From Anaerolineales bacterium (GTDB lineage Bacteria; Chloroflexota; Anaerolineae; Aggregatilineales; J027): a DNA stretch of 64,000 nt. Positions 8,645 to 16,803 of the stretch are shown piece by piece. The stretch spans positions 1,736,001-1,800,000 of the forward strand of contig JACKCI010000001.1 of NCBI GenBank assembly GCA_020634155.1. The letters run 5' to 3'. The position numbers and the translations under genes are program-made. Within the stretch, counting starts at the first letter, position 1; every line of letters begins with the position of its first letter. A model generated the notes under the pieces. It worked only from the letters and a program-made list of their open reading frames with translations. It was not told the origin of the DNA and did not search any database.

Positions 8645-10004
8645 CCCGCTTCGGCAAGAGGTTACGGATACGGTCACGCAAGACTTTGCCGCGCCCAACA
8701 AAACGCCCCTGCTCATCTTCGAGCAACATCACGGCCCCACTGGGCGCGTCAACGGTCTGGCGCAAATCACGCCCCTCCAACCAAATTTGACAATCAGCCT
8801 CGCTAATCGTTAAGCGACCCTCAGTGAATTGGCGTTCATAGCGGGTAATCAATTCATGGGAAGGAATAATCTGCCCATCTTGCATCTGCCCCACCAATAG
8901 TCCCATCCCCATATTGGGCACATCCATCAACTCCTCGGATAACTCACTCGGAATGGCATATATTAGCTCCCCCTTTTGCCAGAGAGTAGGTAAGGCTTGG
9001 GTAAAGCCATAGCGTTGGGCGAGTTCGTCTTGCCATTGGTCGGCTTGTTTGAGGGGTTGCCAATCCGGTTCTTGATAAGGGGGCGGCTCATAATGGGATG
9101 GCACTTGGTCGGTTTTGCGAATGCGGGCCGTGAAAAAGCCAGAGGTGTGGTAGAGATAAGGCCACAGACGCAAAGCATGGCGGACGCTAGGATGATGGCC
9201 TTCAATGGCAAGGGCGGGCGCTTGGATAGGCAGGTGGTCGATAGTCTCCACAATGGCCGCGTTGGGATAGGTTTTGAGCAGAGTATCCAGCACACCCTCA
9301 TCTTCAGTAGGGTTAAGGGTGCAGGTGGCATAGACCAACTCGCCACCGACTTTGAGCGCTCGGAAGGCGCTAATGGCAAGAGCCAGTTGGCGCTCGGCAA
9401 GGGCTGATTGCTCTTTTGCAGAGACCTCACGCTTCTTACGGCCTTTGTCCTCGCGTAGGGTATCCCCGCTACAGGGTGCGTCGAGCAACACCTTATCAAA
9501 AGTTTCGGGAAACCATGTGCCGAAGCGCTCACCGGAATAATTCGTAAGCATTATCCCCGTTGCACCCCATGTTTGCAGGTTGGAACGGAGAGCCGTGATG
9601 CGCTTGGTGCTAGAGTCATTGGCGACAATAAAGCCTTGGTCATGAAAGCGGTCTACAAGATGGGTAGTCTTGCCTCCCGGCGCAGCGGCAAGGTCAAGGA
9701 TAAGGGGAGCGCGATGTGGGCTGAAGACCTCGGCGGGGAGCATGGAGGCGGCGTCTTGGATGTAATAATAGCCCATGCGATATTCAAGGGTACGGCTGGG
9801 GGGCATATCGTAGGCGGTGAGTTGCCAGCCCGCTTCACAAAAGGGAATAGGCTCGATGTGCCAACCATAGCCCCAACGCTGACGAGCGATGTCAGGGGTG
9901 ATTTTGAGAGTATTGAGGCGCAAGCTGGCTGGTAGGGGACGCTGGAGAGCTTCAGTTAGCTGTGCTTGCTCGTCCCAACTAAGCCATGATTGGTAGTTAT
10001 TCAA
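8637..10004 (-). CDS. NOL1/NOP2/Sun family rRNA cytosine-C5 methyltransferase (RsmF/RsmB-like)
   Basis: 455 residues. The SAM-binding motif I is LDLAAAPGGKTTHL (103-116). Motif IV DAPCSG carries Cys178 and motif VI ATCTLNP carries Cys228; these two cysteines form the covalent intermediate and release the product in m5C methyltransferases. A C-terminal region (about 300-455) with beta-rich character resembles the extra RNA-binding domain of the RsmF/YebU branch. The probable substrate is 16S rRNA, which suits its place beside the S1, S21 and IF-1 genes, but tRNA cannot be excluded. It is transcribed away from the S1 genes and ends 8 bases inside the convergent hydrolase gene. Confidence 0.9.
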   Translation of the reverse strand: MNNYQSWLSWDEQAQLTEALQRPLPASLRLNTLKITPDIARQRWGYGWHIEPIPFCEAGWQLTAYDMPPSRTLEYRMGYYYIQDAASMLPAEVFSPHRAPLILDLAAAPGGKTTHLVDRFHDQGFIVANDSSTKRITALRSNLQTWGATGIMLTNYSGERFGTWFPETFDKVLLDAPCSGDTLREDKGRKKREVSAKEQSALAERQLALAISAFRALKVGGELVYATCTLNPTEDEGVLDTLLKTYPNAAIVETIDHLPIQAPALAIEGHHPSVRHALRLWPYLYHTSGFFTARIRKTDQVPSHYEPPPYQEPDWQPLKQADQWQDELAQRYGFTQALPTLWQKGELIYAIPSELSEELMDVPNMGMGLLVGQMQDGQIIPSHELITRYERQFTEGRLTISEADCQIWLEGRDLRQTVDAPSGAVMLLEDEQGRFVGRGKVLRDRIRNLLPKRVT

Positions 10005-10039
10005 CGATACCCCATCCTTTGTGTAGTTTGCACAGCCCT

Positions 10040-10068
10040 TTGACTAATTAACGCAATCAGTGTACACT
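10040..10068 (+). promoter_or_regulatory. Promoter of the first S1 gene
   Basis: TTGACT (10040-10045) and TACACT (10063-10068) are spaced by 17 bases. A leader of about 46 bases then precedes the ATG at 10121, with GAGG about 6 bases before it. Confidence 0.75.
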
Positions 10069-10120
10069 CTATCTGGTTTTGTCCCAAGTGTGGACATAAC
10101 ACATCGCTCCTGAGGTATAT

Positions 10121-11374
10121 ATGGATAATCTCGAAAATAAGGATCAGCAAAACGCCGAACTCACCGAACAAGAGTTTCAGCAGTTAATTGAACAATCGTT
10201 CGATTATAATCCTCCCCGACGTGGAGAAATTCGTTTAGCGACCATTCTGCAAATTGACCGCAATGAGATTATTGTGGACATGGGTGCCAAGCAGGATGGG
10301 ATTGTTACCAGTAAAGATATTGAGCATCTTTCATCAGACTATTTGTCTTCTTTGAAAGTCGGTCAAACGGTGCCCGTCTTTGTCCTACAACCCCGCGACA
10401 AAGATGGTAACCTGATTGTTAGCATCAACATGGGCTTGCAGCAAAATGACTGGGAAGAGGCGTCTAGCCTTAAGGACAAGGAAGATGTCGTTCCGGTCAA
10501 GGTCATTGGCTATAACAAGGGTGGCGTGTTGGTACGGTGGAATAGCCTTGAAGGATTTATTCCGGCTTCCCACATGATTACCGTCAGCCCAACAACCCAA
10601 GGCTCCGAGCGCAAAGAGTCCTTGGATGCGCTGAAACGGCCTTATGCCGAGCCACTGTATGTGAAAGTTATTGAAGTTAACCCTGAACGCCGCCGCCTGA
10701 TTTTCTCAGAGCGTGAAGCCCAACGTGAAATCCGTGCCCAACGCAAGGCCGAACTGCTTGAAGCCTTGGATGAAGGTAAGATTGTGCGCGGTACGGTGAC
10801 AGGCCTGCGTGATTTTGGGGCCTTTGTCAATATCGGTGATGCCGATGGCTTGATTCATGTGTCTGAGTTGGCGTGGCACCGCGTTGATCACCCCAGCGAT
10901 GTCCTCAGCGTGGGTGATGAAATCGAAGTATTCATCCTCAACCTTGACCGCGATACAAACCGTATTGCCCTTAGCCGCAAGCGTCTACTCGAAGACCCAT
11001 GGGAACATGCCCACGACCGCTATTATGAAGGCCAGCTGGTCGAAGGTAATGTAACAAATGTGGTCGATTTTGGGGCATTCATTGCCCTTGATGACGGATT
11101 GGAAGGCTTGCTGCACCTCAGTGAAATGGGTGACGGGAACCTCAAGGAACCCTATAGCTATTTGAAGAAGGGTGACCGTCTCCAACTCCGTATTAGTCGG
11201 CTAGAGCCAGAACGTCGGCGGGTAGGATTTACCCAACGGTGGGGTACAGAGAATGCCCCCGAAGGCGAAGCGGGTGCCGAGGAGATGCCAACCACAGAAG
11301 AAGTGGTTGAAGAAAGCAGCCTCCCCCCAGTAGAAGCCGAAACCAGCGAAGAAGCTGACGCACCAGAGGCTTAA
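10121..11374 (+). CDS. Four-domain S1 RNA-binding protein (ribosomal protein S1 homolog, copy A)
   Basis: 417 residues with four S1 (OB-fold) domains at about 36-104, 125-200, 219-292 and 303-375. Domains 3 and 4 carry the clearest signature, VTGLRDFGAFV and VTNVVDFGAFI followed by LIHVSELAW and LLHLSEMG. The last 40 residues are acidic. S1 on the 30S subunit helps load mRNA. Enterobacterial S1 has six domains, while four-domain forms are usual in several other phyla. The gene has its own promoter and a strong terminator, and is followed 221 bases later by a second paralog. Which copy is the ribosomal one is not decidable here. Confidence 0.92.
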   Translation: MDNLENKDQQNAELTEQEFQQLIEQSFDYNPPRRGEIRLATILQIDRNEIIVDMGAKQDGIVTSKDIEHLSSDYLSSLKVGQTVPVFVLQPRDKDGNLIVSINMGLQQNDWEEASSLKDKEDVVPVKVIGYNKGGVLVRWNSLEGFIPASHMITVSPTTQGSERKESLDALKRPYAEPLYVKVIEVNPERRRLIFSEREAQREIRAQRKAELLEALDEGKIVRGTVTGLRDFGAFVNIGDADGLIHVSELAWHRVDHPSDVLSVGDEIEVFILNLDRDTNRIALSRKRLLEDPWEHAHDRYYEGQLVEGNVTNVVDFGAFIALDDGLEGLLHLSEMGDGNLKEPYSYLKKGDRLQLRISRLEPERRRVGFTQRWGTENAPEGEAGAEEMPTTEEVVEESSLPPVEAETSEEADAPEA

Positions 11375-11388
11375 AAGCCAAAACAGAG

Positions 11389-11428
11389 CAACGACAGAGC
11401 AGATACAAGTATCTGTCGTTGTTTTCTG
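11389..11428 (+). terminator. Rho-independent terminator after S1 copy A
   Basis: CAACGAC (11389-11395) pairs with GTCGTTG (11415-11421), with an inner stem AGATAC/GTATCT and a five-base bulge. TTTTCTGTTT follows immediately. Confidence 0.85.
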
Positions 11429-11534
11429 TTTGCTTTACCACACCACACAAAAGGAGAGCGCACCTAGTGCGTCTATAAGAGTTCTTTGTACCTAGTTTTG
11501 TTACTCGTGTTCTTTTTTATCGTCAAGATAGTAG

Positions 11535-11572
11535 CGGCTGATGCCACCAGCGGTAGGCATTGTGCCGTTTTT
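11535..11572 (+). terminator. Terminator-like hairpin in the leader of S1 copy B
   Basis: CGGC (11535-11538) and ATGCC (11541-11545) pair with GGCAT (11556-11560) and GCCG (11564-11567), and TTTTT follows directly. It lies only 24 bases before the start of the second S1 gene, so it may act as an attenuator rather than a simple end signal. No conserved riboswitch is recognisable. If transcription starts upstream, about 100 bases of leader precede it. Confidence 0.6.
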
Positions 11573-11595
11573 GTTGTCTCTAGGGGATTTCTGGA

Positions 11596-12813
11596 ATGCC
11601 ACAAGTTCTAACTTCAAACGACGCTGAGATGGATTTTGAGACCTTACTCGAAGAATCCTTTAAGCAAGGGCTGCCTGAACAAGGCGATATTGTTACGGGA
11701 ACCATTTTGACTATCGACCAACAAGGCATGTTGGTGGATGTAGGCCTCAAAAAAGATGGGGTTGTGACCAAAGGGGATCTCGAGCGGTTGGGTGACCATG
11801 TGCATTTTGAGGTTGGGCAGCGAATTCCGGTGCTGATTACTCGGATGGAAGACCGTAGCGGTAACCTTGCGGTGTCAATTTCACAAGCCATCCAAGCAGA
11901 AGATTGGGAACGCGCCGAACAATTGATGAAAGCCGATGATGTTTGGACGGCTAAGATTTTGGAGGCCAACAAGGGTGGATTGATTATGCCCTTTGGGAAT
12001 CTGCGTGGGTTTATTCCTGCCAGCCATGTATTGAGCGTGCCACGCGGGATTTCTGATGATGACCGCCAGCGCCAGATGGAAGCGCTAGTCGGTAAGAAGC
12101 TGACGGTGAAAATAATCGAAGTCAACCGCAAACGCCGTCGCTTGGTGTTTTCTGAACGAGAAGCGCTACGTGAACACCGTACCCAAATCAAAGAGCAATT
12201 GATGGATGTCTTGCAAGAAGGGGATGTCCGCGAGGGCGTGGTCTCTGGGCTACGTGACTTTGGGGCTTTTGTTGACTTAGGCGGGGCTGATGGATTGATT
12301 CATATCAGCGAGTTGGCATGGCATCGGGTACAACACCCCAGCGAAGTTGTGGCAGTTGGAGACAAGGTGAAGGTTTATGTGATGCACCTTGATGAAAACG
12401 ACAAGCGCATCGGCCTCTCGTTGAAGCGGCTGCAAACCAATCCTTGGGCGCAAATTGATGAACTCTATCATATTGGGCAATTGGTTTTGGGCAAGGTGAC
12501 CCGCGTTGAACAATACGGGGCCTTTGTGCGGTTGGATCCGGGAATTGAGGCCTTGCTGCACAGCACCCAAATTGGTGACCCCAATGCCAATGACAACATC
12601 ATCGATATGATTCACCCCGATCAAGAGTTGTTGCTGCGGATTATCAGCATTGAAGCTGACCGCCAACGCTTGGGCCTAAGCCTGCGCGAGGTAGCATATA
12701 CTGAGGTGCAGAATTGGGCAACCGAACATGGAGTCGAAGTGGAGACTATCACGGTTCAGCCTAGTCAAAACGGGCATGGTTCTGTAGAATTAGCCGAAGA
12801 GTCTGTATCGTAG
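11596..12813 (+). CDS. Four-domain S1 RNA-binding protein (ribosomal protein S1 homolog, copy B)
   Basis: 405 residues, four S1 domains in the same order as copy A (about 32-100, 117-190, 212-285, 298-368). VSGLRDFGAFVDLGGADG and LIHISELAWHRVQHPSEV in domain 3 closely match copy A, so these are tandem paralogs. It lacks the long acidic tail of copy A. Predicted role: RNA binding in translation initiation or mRNA protection. It is separated from copy A by a terminator and preceded by its own attenuator-like hairpin, so the two are probably controlled separately. A terminator follows before rpsU. Confidence 0.92.
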   Translation: MPQVLTSNDAEMDFETLLEESFKQGLPEQGDIVTGTILTIDQQGMLVDVGLKKDGVVTKGDLERLGDHVHFEVGQRIPVLITRMEDRSGNLAVSISQAIQAEDWERAEQLMKADDVWTAKILEANKGGLIMPFGNLRGFIPASHVLSVPRGISDDDRQRQMEALVGKKLTVKIIEVNRKRRRLVFSEREALREHRTQIKEQLMDVLQEGDVREGVVSGLRDFGAFVDLGGADGLIHISELAWHRVQHPSEVVAVGDKVKVYVMHLDENDKRIGLSLKRLQTNPWAQIDELYHIGQLVLGKVTRVEQYGAFVRLDPGIEALLHSTQIGDPNANDNIIDMIHPDQELLLRIISIEADRQRLGLSLREVAYTEVQNWATEHGVEVETITVQPSQNGHGSVELAEESVS

Positions 12814-12827
12814 TAAAGATTGCAATG

Positions 12828-12849
12828 GCAGGCGACTATCGCCTGCTTT
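12828..12849 (+). terminator. Terminator after S1 copy B
   Basis: GCAGGCG (12828-12834) pairs exactly with CGCCTGC (12840-12846) around a five-base loop, followed by TTTCTAGTTTT. Confidence 0.75.
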
Positions 12850-12881
12850 CTAGTTTTATTATAGAAAGGTGGTGAGAAAGC

Positions 12882-13082
12882 GTGCCATACGTCGAATTGA
12901 AACCCGGCGAAACCCAAGATGCGTTGCTAAAGCGCTTCCGTAAGCAAATCGCCAAAGATGGGATCTTGAGTACCGTGCGCCGTAAACGCTGGTATGTGTC
13001 CAAGAGCGAACTGCGCCGTATTCAAAAGAAAAAGGCCATCCGTCGCGCTCGTCGTAAACAGCGCAAGCTGATGCAAGACTAG
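12882..13082 (+). CDS. rpsU: Small ribosomal subunit protein bS21
   Basis: 66 residues, highly basic, with the bS21 pattern VELKPGETQDALLKRFRK at the N-terminus, then RRKRWYVSKSELRRIQKKKA and a terminal Arg/Lys-rich helix. bS21 joins the 30S subunit late and helps initiation. The start is GTG at 12882, preceded by AAAGGTGGTGAG as ribosome binding site; no ATG fits. It follows the S1 copy B terminator by about 30 bases, where TTATTATAG could be its -10. It has its own terminator, consistent with a separately expressed ribosomal gene. Confidence 0.97.
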   Translation: MPYVELKPGETQDALLKRFRKQIAKDGILSTVRRKRWYVSKSELRRIQKKKAIRRARRKQRKLMQD

Positions 13083-13105
13083 TGGATTTTATCGAAATCC
13101 GCTTG

Positions 13106-13137
13106 AGACGCAGCCTATCCCAAGCCTGCGTCTTTTT
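13106..13137 (+). terminator. Terminator after rpsU
   Basis: AGACGCAG (13106-13113) pairs with CTGCGTCT (13126-13133), followed by TTTTG. Confidence 0.85.
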
Positions 13138-13145
13138 GTTTTATA

Positions 13146-13175
13146 TTGACGGGAATTTGCCATCGGTTGTATCAT
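13146..13175 (+). promoter_or_regulatory. Promoter of infA
   Basis: TTGACG (13146-13151) and TATCAT (13170-13175) are spaced 18 bases apart. The infA ATG follows 25 bases later, with AGGAGG at 13191-13196. Confidence 0.6.
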
Positions 13176-13200
13176 CTGTTTATAAACCCTAGGAGGCCCT

Positions 13201-13488
13201 ATGACGAAAAAGGCAAAAGCTAACGATCCATCAAAAATTCTGGTAGAAGGTACCGTCACCGAAGCGCTACCCAATACCCAATTCATTGTACAACTGGATA
13301 ACAACCATAAGGTATTGGCCTATCTTTCAGGACGGATGCGGAAGAATTACATCCGGATTCTGCTGGGCGACCGTGTACGGATCGAACTCAGCGAATATGA
13401 CCTTGAACGGGGACGGATTATCTATCGGTTACGCGATGCCAGCAACCGCAGCTATGACGATGGCGGTACAGACTCTGACGAAGAATAA
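13201..13488 (+). CDS. infA: Translation initiation factor IF-1
   Basis: 95 residues. VEGTVTEALPNTQFIVQL, then LAYLSGRMRKNYIRILLGDRV and YDLERGRIIYR, are the diagnostic OB-fold sequences of IF-1, which binds the ribosomal A site during initiation. The protein is longer than the usual 72 residues: about 12 extra residues at the start and about 13 acidic ones at the end. The gene has its own promoter and a strong AGGAGG site. It is followed 3 bases later by a 43-residue membrane ORF, so it may head a three-gene unit. Confidence 0.96.
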   Translation: MTKKAKANDPSKILVEGTVTEALPNTQFIVQLDNNHKVLAYLSGRMRKNYIRILLGDRVRIELSEYDLERGRIIYRLRDASNRSYDDGGTDSDEE

Positions 13489-13491
13489 CTC

Positions 13492-13623
13492 ATGGTCATT
13501 GGTACCCTGATAGGCATAGTGATCGGTATGATTATCCAGCCTATGCCGCTGGGTGTCGCGGGTGGGCTGTTGGTTGGTACGTTGGTTGAAACAATAGTGC
13601 GAAGGCAGCGGCAACCCGAATGA
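13492..13623 (+). CDS. Small membrane protein, 43 residues, unknown
   Basis: ATG at 13492 opens a 43-codon frame ending TGA at 13621-13623. The product has two short hydrophobic stretches rich in Gly (VIGTLIGIVIGMIIQP and GVAGGLLVGTLVETIV) split by a Pro-containing turn, and a basic end RRQRQPE. It starts 3 bases after the infA stop, and its stop overlaps the next ATG (ATGA at 13620), an arrangement that supports real translation. A hairpin of two helices in the membrane is likely. No family is recognised. Confidence 0.55.
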   Translation: MVIGTLIGIVIGMIIQPMPLGVAGGLLVGTLVETIVRRQRQPE

Positions 13624-14039
13624 CCGATAAAGTTCAGTTTCTTGCATCCCTTGATACGGTTGGCACCGAGAACTATATCCGCTATGGGGTCAGTGGGCCA
13701 CAGCGTTACCTTAAAAGCAGCAATCAGCCCACCATCCCAACCCCAACCTCGATACAAATTCTAATTAGCTTGATTGCGGCGGATGAAAAAGTGATGCTGG
13801 CGTTGGACGCCTTTAGCCTCCAACGCAGTGAGCATATCCCCGATAACCGCACCATATGGTCAGGTACCCACCAAAACAGCCAATGGGTCTGGGTCTGGGA
13901 TTTTTATCGAATGCTGAGTATTTTGACGGTTGAACCAGCCCCTGACCTTGCGGCGTTACTCCCGCAGTGCCATCGAATTCTGATTCGTGTAGATAATCAG
14001 TCGGCACAAATTACCCAGTCGCATCCATGTAAGGTATAA
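13620..14039 (+). CDS. Hypothetical protein, 139 residues
   Basis: A soluble 139-residue protein I do not recognise. It is coupled to the preceding 43-residue ORF by a 4-base overlap. The sequence is mixed alpha/beta, with a Trp-rich centre (SGTHQNSQWVWVWDFYRML) and no signal peptide, membrane helix or metal motif. The -10 hexamer for the accC promoter overlaps its stop codon. Operon position after infA gives no firm functional clue. Confidence 0.6.
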   Translation: MTDKVQFLASLDTVGTENYIRYGVSGPQRYLKSSNQPTIPTPTSIQILISLIAADEKVMLALDAFSLQRSEHIPDNRTIWSGTHQNSQWVWVWDFYRMLSILTVEPAPDLAALLPQCHRILIRVDNQSAQITQSHPCKV

Positions 14040-14040
14040 T
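14011..14040 (+). promoter_or_regulatory. Promoter of accC
   Basis: TTACCC (14011-14016) and TATAAT (14035-14040) are spaced 18 bases apart at the end of the preceding gene. The predicted start near 14047 gives a leader of about 70 bases. Confidence 0.6.
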
Positions 14041-14056
14041 CTGGGTCGCAAGCATT

Positions 14057-14086
14057 GTTGTCAACTTTAAAAAATTTTCTGACAAC
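14057..14086. promoter_or_regulatory. Inverted repeat in the accC leader
   Basis: GTTGTCA (14057-14063) and TGACAAC (14080-14086) are exact inverted copies flanking an A/T-only core. It lies just downstream of the predicted transcription start, so it could be a repressor site or an mRNA hairpin. It has no T-run after it and is not a terminator. Confidence 0.45.
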
Positions 14087-14115
14087 TACCGCGACTACAG
14101 CGAAGGATTAACTAC

Positions 14116-15633
14116 ATGGAACAAATGCCGATTATTAATATCAAAAAGGTGTTGGTTGCCAACCGAGGCGAAATTGCGGTGCGGATTATCCGCGCCTGCC
14201 GTGAGCTTGGTATCCGAACCGTGTCGGTGTATTCAGATGCAGACCGCGAGTCGCTACATGTTCGGCAGGCCGATGAAGCCTATCATATTGGGCCGCCTGC
14301 CCCGCGTGAAAGCTACCTCTCGGTTGAGAAATTGCTTGATGTTGCTAAACGCGCCAAGGTCGATGCTATCCACCCCGGCTATGGCTTCCTCAGTGAGCGA
14401 ACCCATTTTGCCGAGGCCGTGATTAACGCAGGACTGGTTTGGATTGGCCCGCCTCCTGAAGCCATCCGTATTATGGGCGACAAAGAAGCGGCCCGTGAAA
14501 CGATGAAAAAGGCGGGTGTGCGGGTTGTCCCCGGTACCGACCCCGGTCTTTCTAAAGAGGAAATGCTGGCAATTGCCCCCACCATTGGCTTCCCCTTGAT
14601 GGTCAAGGCTATCGCGGGCGGTGGTGGTAAAGGTATGCGGATTGTCCGCACAATGGAAGAACTACCTGCCTCGGTTGAGACCGCCATGCGCGAGGCTGAG
14701 TCTGCGTTTGGTGATGGGCGCGTGTATCTGGAGAAGCTGATCGAAGGCGCACGCCATATCGAATTTCAAATCCTTGCCGACCACGAAGGCAATACCGTAC
14801 ACCTCTTTGAGCGCGAGTGCAGCATTCAACGCCGCCACCAAAAACTGGTCGAGGAAGCCCCTAGCCCAATTATGAACGATGAACTGCGGGCAAAGATGGG
14901 CGCGATGGCGGTTGCGGCTGCTAAAGCGGTGCATTACGTTGGGGCGGGTACCATTGAATGCCTCGTCGGGAAAGACCGTGATTATTACTTCCTTGAGATG
15001 AATACCCGTATCCAAGTTGAGCATCCCATCACTGAACTGATTACAGGAGTGGACTTGGTGCGTGAGCAGATTCGTGTTGCACGCGGACGCCGTCTCAGCT
15101 TTAAGCAAGAGGACTTGCAAATCAAGGGCCACGCGCTGGAATGCCGTATCAATGCCGAAGACCCCTATTACAACTTCATGCCATCGGTGGGACGAATTTC
15201 AACCTATCTGGCACCAAGTGGGCCGGGGGTGCGTTTGGATAGCGGCATCTACGAAGGCTATGAGATTACCCCGTACTATGACCCAATGCTGGCGAAGCTG
15301 GTGTGTTGGGGTGATACCCGCGCTGAGGCCATCATTCGGATGCGGCGGGCATTGGATGAGTACAAGGTCATGGGGATTAAGACCAATATCCCCTTCCACC
15401 AACACCTACTCAACAACCAGCGCTTCCTTGCAGGCAACTATGACACTGAGTTTGTGGAGCATCATTTTGAGTTTGCACCCGAATATAGTGAGGATATGGA
15501 GCAAGTGGCGGCCATTGCAGCGGCCTTAGTCGAGCATGTCAACCGTCAACAGGCCTCCCAGATTGTGCGCCGCAACGAGCGCGACACCTCCAACTGGAAG
15601 TGGTTGAGCCGTTGGGAACGGATGCACCGCTAA
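14116..15633 (+). CDS. accC: Biotin carboxylase subunit of acetyl-CoA (or acyl-CoA) carboxylase
   Basis: 505 residues. The N-terminal NRGEIAVRIIRACRELGI and GYGFLSE, the Gly-rich ATP-grasp loop AIAGGGGKGMR, the metal-binding EMNTRIQVEHPITE and the C-terminal domain place it as a biotin carboxylase, which uses ATP and bicarbonate to carboxylate biotin on its carrier protein. It is about 55 residues longer than the common 450. The tail (about 460-505, ending DTSNWKWLSRWERMHR) lacks the MKM biotin-attachment site, so it is not a fused carrier. No carrier or carboxyltransferase gene is nearby. It could serve acetyl-CoA or propionyl-CoA carboxylase. Promoter and inverted repeat lie upstream, a terminator downstream. 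Confidence 0.93.
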   Translation: MEQMPIINIKKVLVANRGEIAVRIIRACRELGIRTVSVYSDADRESLHVRQADEAYHIGPPAPRESYLSVEKLLDVAKRAKVDAIHPGYGFLSERTHFAEAVINAGLVWIGPPPEAIRIMGDKEAARETMKKAGVRVVPGTDPGLSKEEMLAIAPTIGFPLMVKAIAGGGGKGMRIVRTMEELPASVETAMREAESAFGDGRVYLEKLIEGARHIEFQILADHEGNTVHLFERECSIQRRHQKLVEEAPSPIMNDELRAKMGAMAVAAAKAVHYVGAGTIECLVGKDRDYYFLEMNTRIQVEHPITELITGVDLVREQIRVARGRRLSFKQEDLQIKGHALECRINAEDPYYNFMPSVGRISTYLAPSGPGVRLDSGIYEGYEITPYYDPMLAKLVCWGDTRAEAIIRMRRALDEYKVMGIKTNIPFHQHLLNNQRFLAGNYDTEFVEHHFEFAPEYSEDMEQVAAIAAALVEHVNRQQASQIVRRNERDTSNWKWLSRWERMHR

Positions 15634-15656
15634 AAAACCCATAACTTTCGACACTG

Positions 15657-15684
15657 AAAACCTCGCCTTGTGCGGGGTTTTTTA
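15657..15684. terminator. Bidirectional terminator between accC and moaA
   Basis: AACCTCGC pairs with GCGGGGTT (one G-T pair) around a four-base loop, with an A-run before and a T-run after. It can end accC on the plus strand and moaA on the minus strand. Confidence 0.85.
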
Positions 15685-15694
15685 GTGGGCCAAT

Positions 15695-16702
15695 CTAGCC
15701 GCCAATGTGGTACATCTCGACTTTGTGGTCACGCGGGGTGGTGTTTTCGGTGCGCTCTTCGGAGTAGCGGTCAACACGACGGCTCCAGAGGTTGGTCAGA
15801 AAGGCAACAAGTTCATCATCGGTAGCACCAGAGCGTAAGACGGCCCGCAAGTCCGTGCCTTGGGTGGCAAAGAGGCACGTAAACAACTCACCTTCAGGCG
15901 AGAGGCGCAGGCGGGTGCAATCCCCACAGAAAGGCTGCGTCACCGAGGCAATCAAGCCAATTTCGCCGTCCCCATCCTGATAACGATAGCGCAGCGCGAC
16001 TTCACCGCGATAGTTGCGGTCAAGGGGTTCCAGCGGCATGGCGGCATGGATACGCGCCACAATCTCTTTGGCGGGCACCACATCATCTAAGCGCCAACCG
16101 TTCATAGTCCCTACATCCATATACTCGATGAAGCGCATGATATGACCGCGCTCCTTGAAATAGCGGGCCAAGTCCACGATGGTGTGGTCGTTGATGCCAC
16201 GCTGCACCACACAATTGATTTTCAGAGGGGAGAAACCTGCTTGCTCGGCAGCCGTAACGCCTTCTAGCACTTTCTCAACAGAGGCACGCCGCCCGTTCAT
16301 GCGTTGGAAGACAGCATCATCCAGCGAGTCAAGGCTAATGGTCAGGCGGTGCAGGCCAGCCGCTTTGAGCGCATCGACCTTTGGGGGCAGCAGATAGCCG
16401 TTGGTGGTCATAGCGATGTCTTCCACGCCCTCAATCTTGACCAGTTCAGCGATGAGGTCTTCAATGGAGTGGCGCATGAGGGGTTCGCCGCCTGTGATGC
16501 GGAGTTTCTTGACACCAAGGCCGACCATCACGCGGGCGGTGCGGATAATCTCCTCAAAGCTGAGGATTTGCGCTTTGGGCAAGAATTGAAAGCGCTCACC
16601 AAAAATCTCTTCGGGCATACAGTAGGGACAGCGGAAATTGCAACGGTCAGTGACAGAGATACGGAGGTCGCGCAGGGGTCGGTTGAAGTGGTCGGTTATC
16701 AT
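15695..16702 (-). CDS. moaA: GTP 3',8-cyclase MoaA (molybdenum cofactor biosynthesis)
   Basis: 335 residues, standard length. It is a radical SAM enzyme with CxxxCxxC (Cys21, Cys25, Cys28) in TDRCNFRCPYCMP, a second cluster site at Cys259, Cys262 and Cys276, and the essential C-terminal Gly-Gly. It converts GTP to (8S)-3',8-cyclo-7,8-dihydroguanosine triphosphate, the first step to the molybdenum cofactor. No other cofactor genes lie in the window, so the pathway must be completed elsewhere. It is separated from mvaD upstream by 101 bases. Transcription ends at the shared terminator before accC. Confidence 0.96.
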   Translation of the reverse strand: MITDHFNRPLRDLRISVTDRCNFRCPYCMPEEIFGERFQFLPKAQILSFEEIIRTARVMVGLGVKKLRITGGEPLMRHSIEDLIAELVKIEGVEDIAMTTNGYLLPPKVDALKAAGLHRLTISLDSLDDAVFQRMNGRRASVEKVLEGVTAAEQAGFSPLKINCVVQRGINDHTIVDLARYFKERGHIMRFIEYMDVGTMNGWRLDDVVPAKEIVARIHAAMPLEPLDRNYRGEVALRYRYQDGDGEIGLIASVTQPFCGDCTRLRLSPEGELFTCLFATQGTDLRAVLRSGATDDELVAFLTNLWSRRVDRYSEERTENTTPRDHKVEMYHIGG

Positions 16703-16803
16703 GGCCTGCCATTTTTTGAATGTATGTTAAGCTTATTCATCATACCAAGAAACGGCGCTTTTTTGAAGCCGTCCCCTGCGGCCTCATTACTTGCTCATGG
16801 TGG

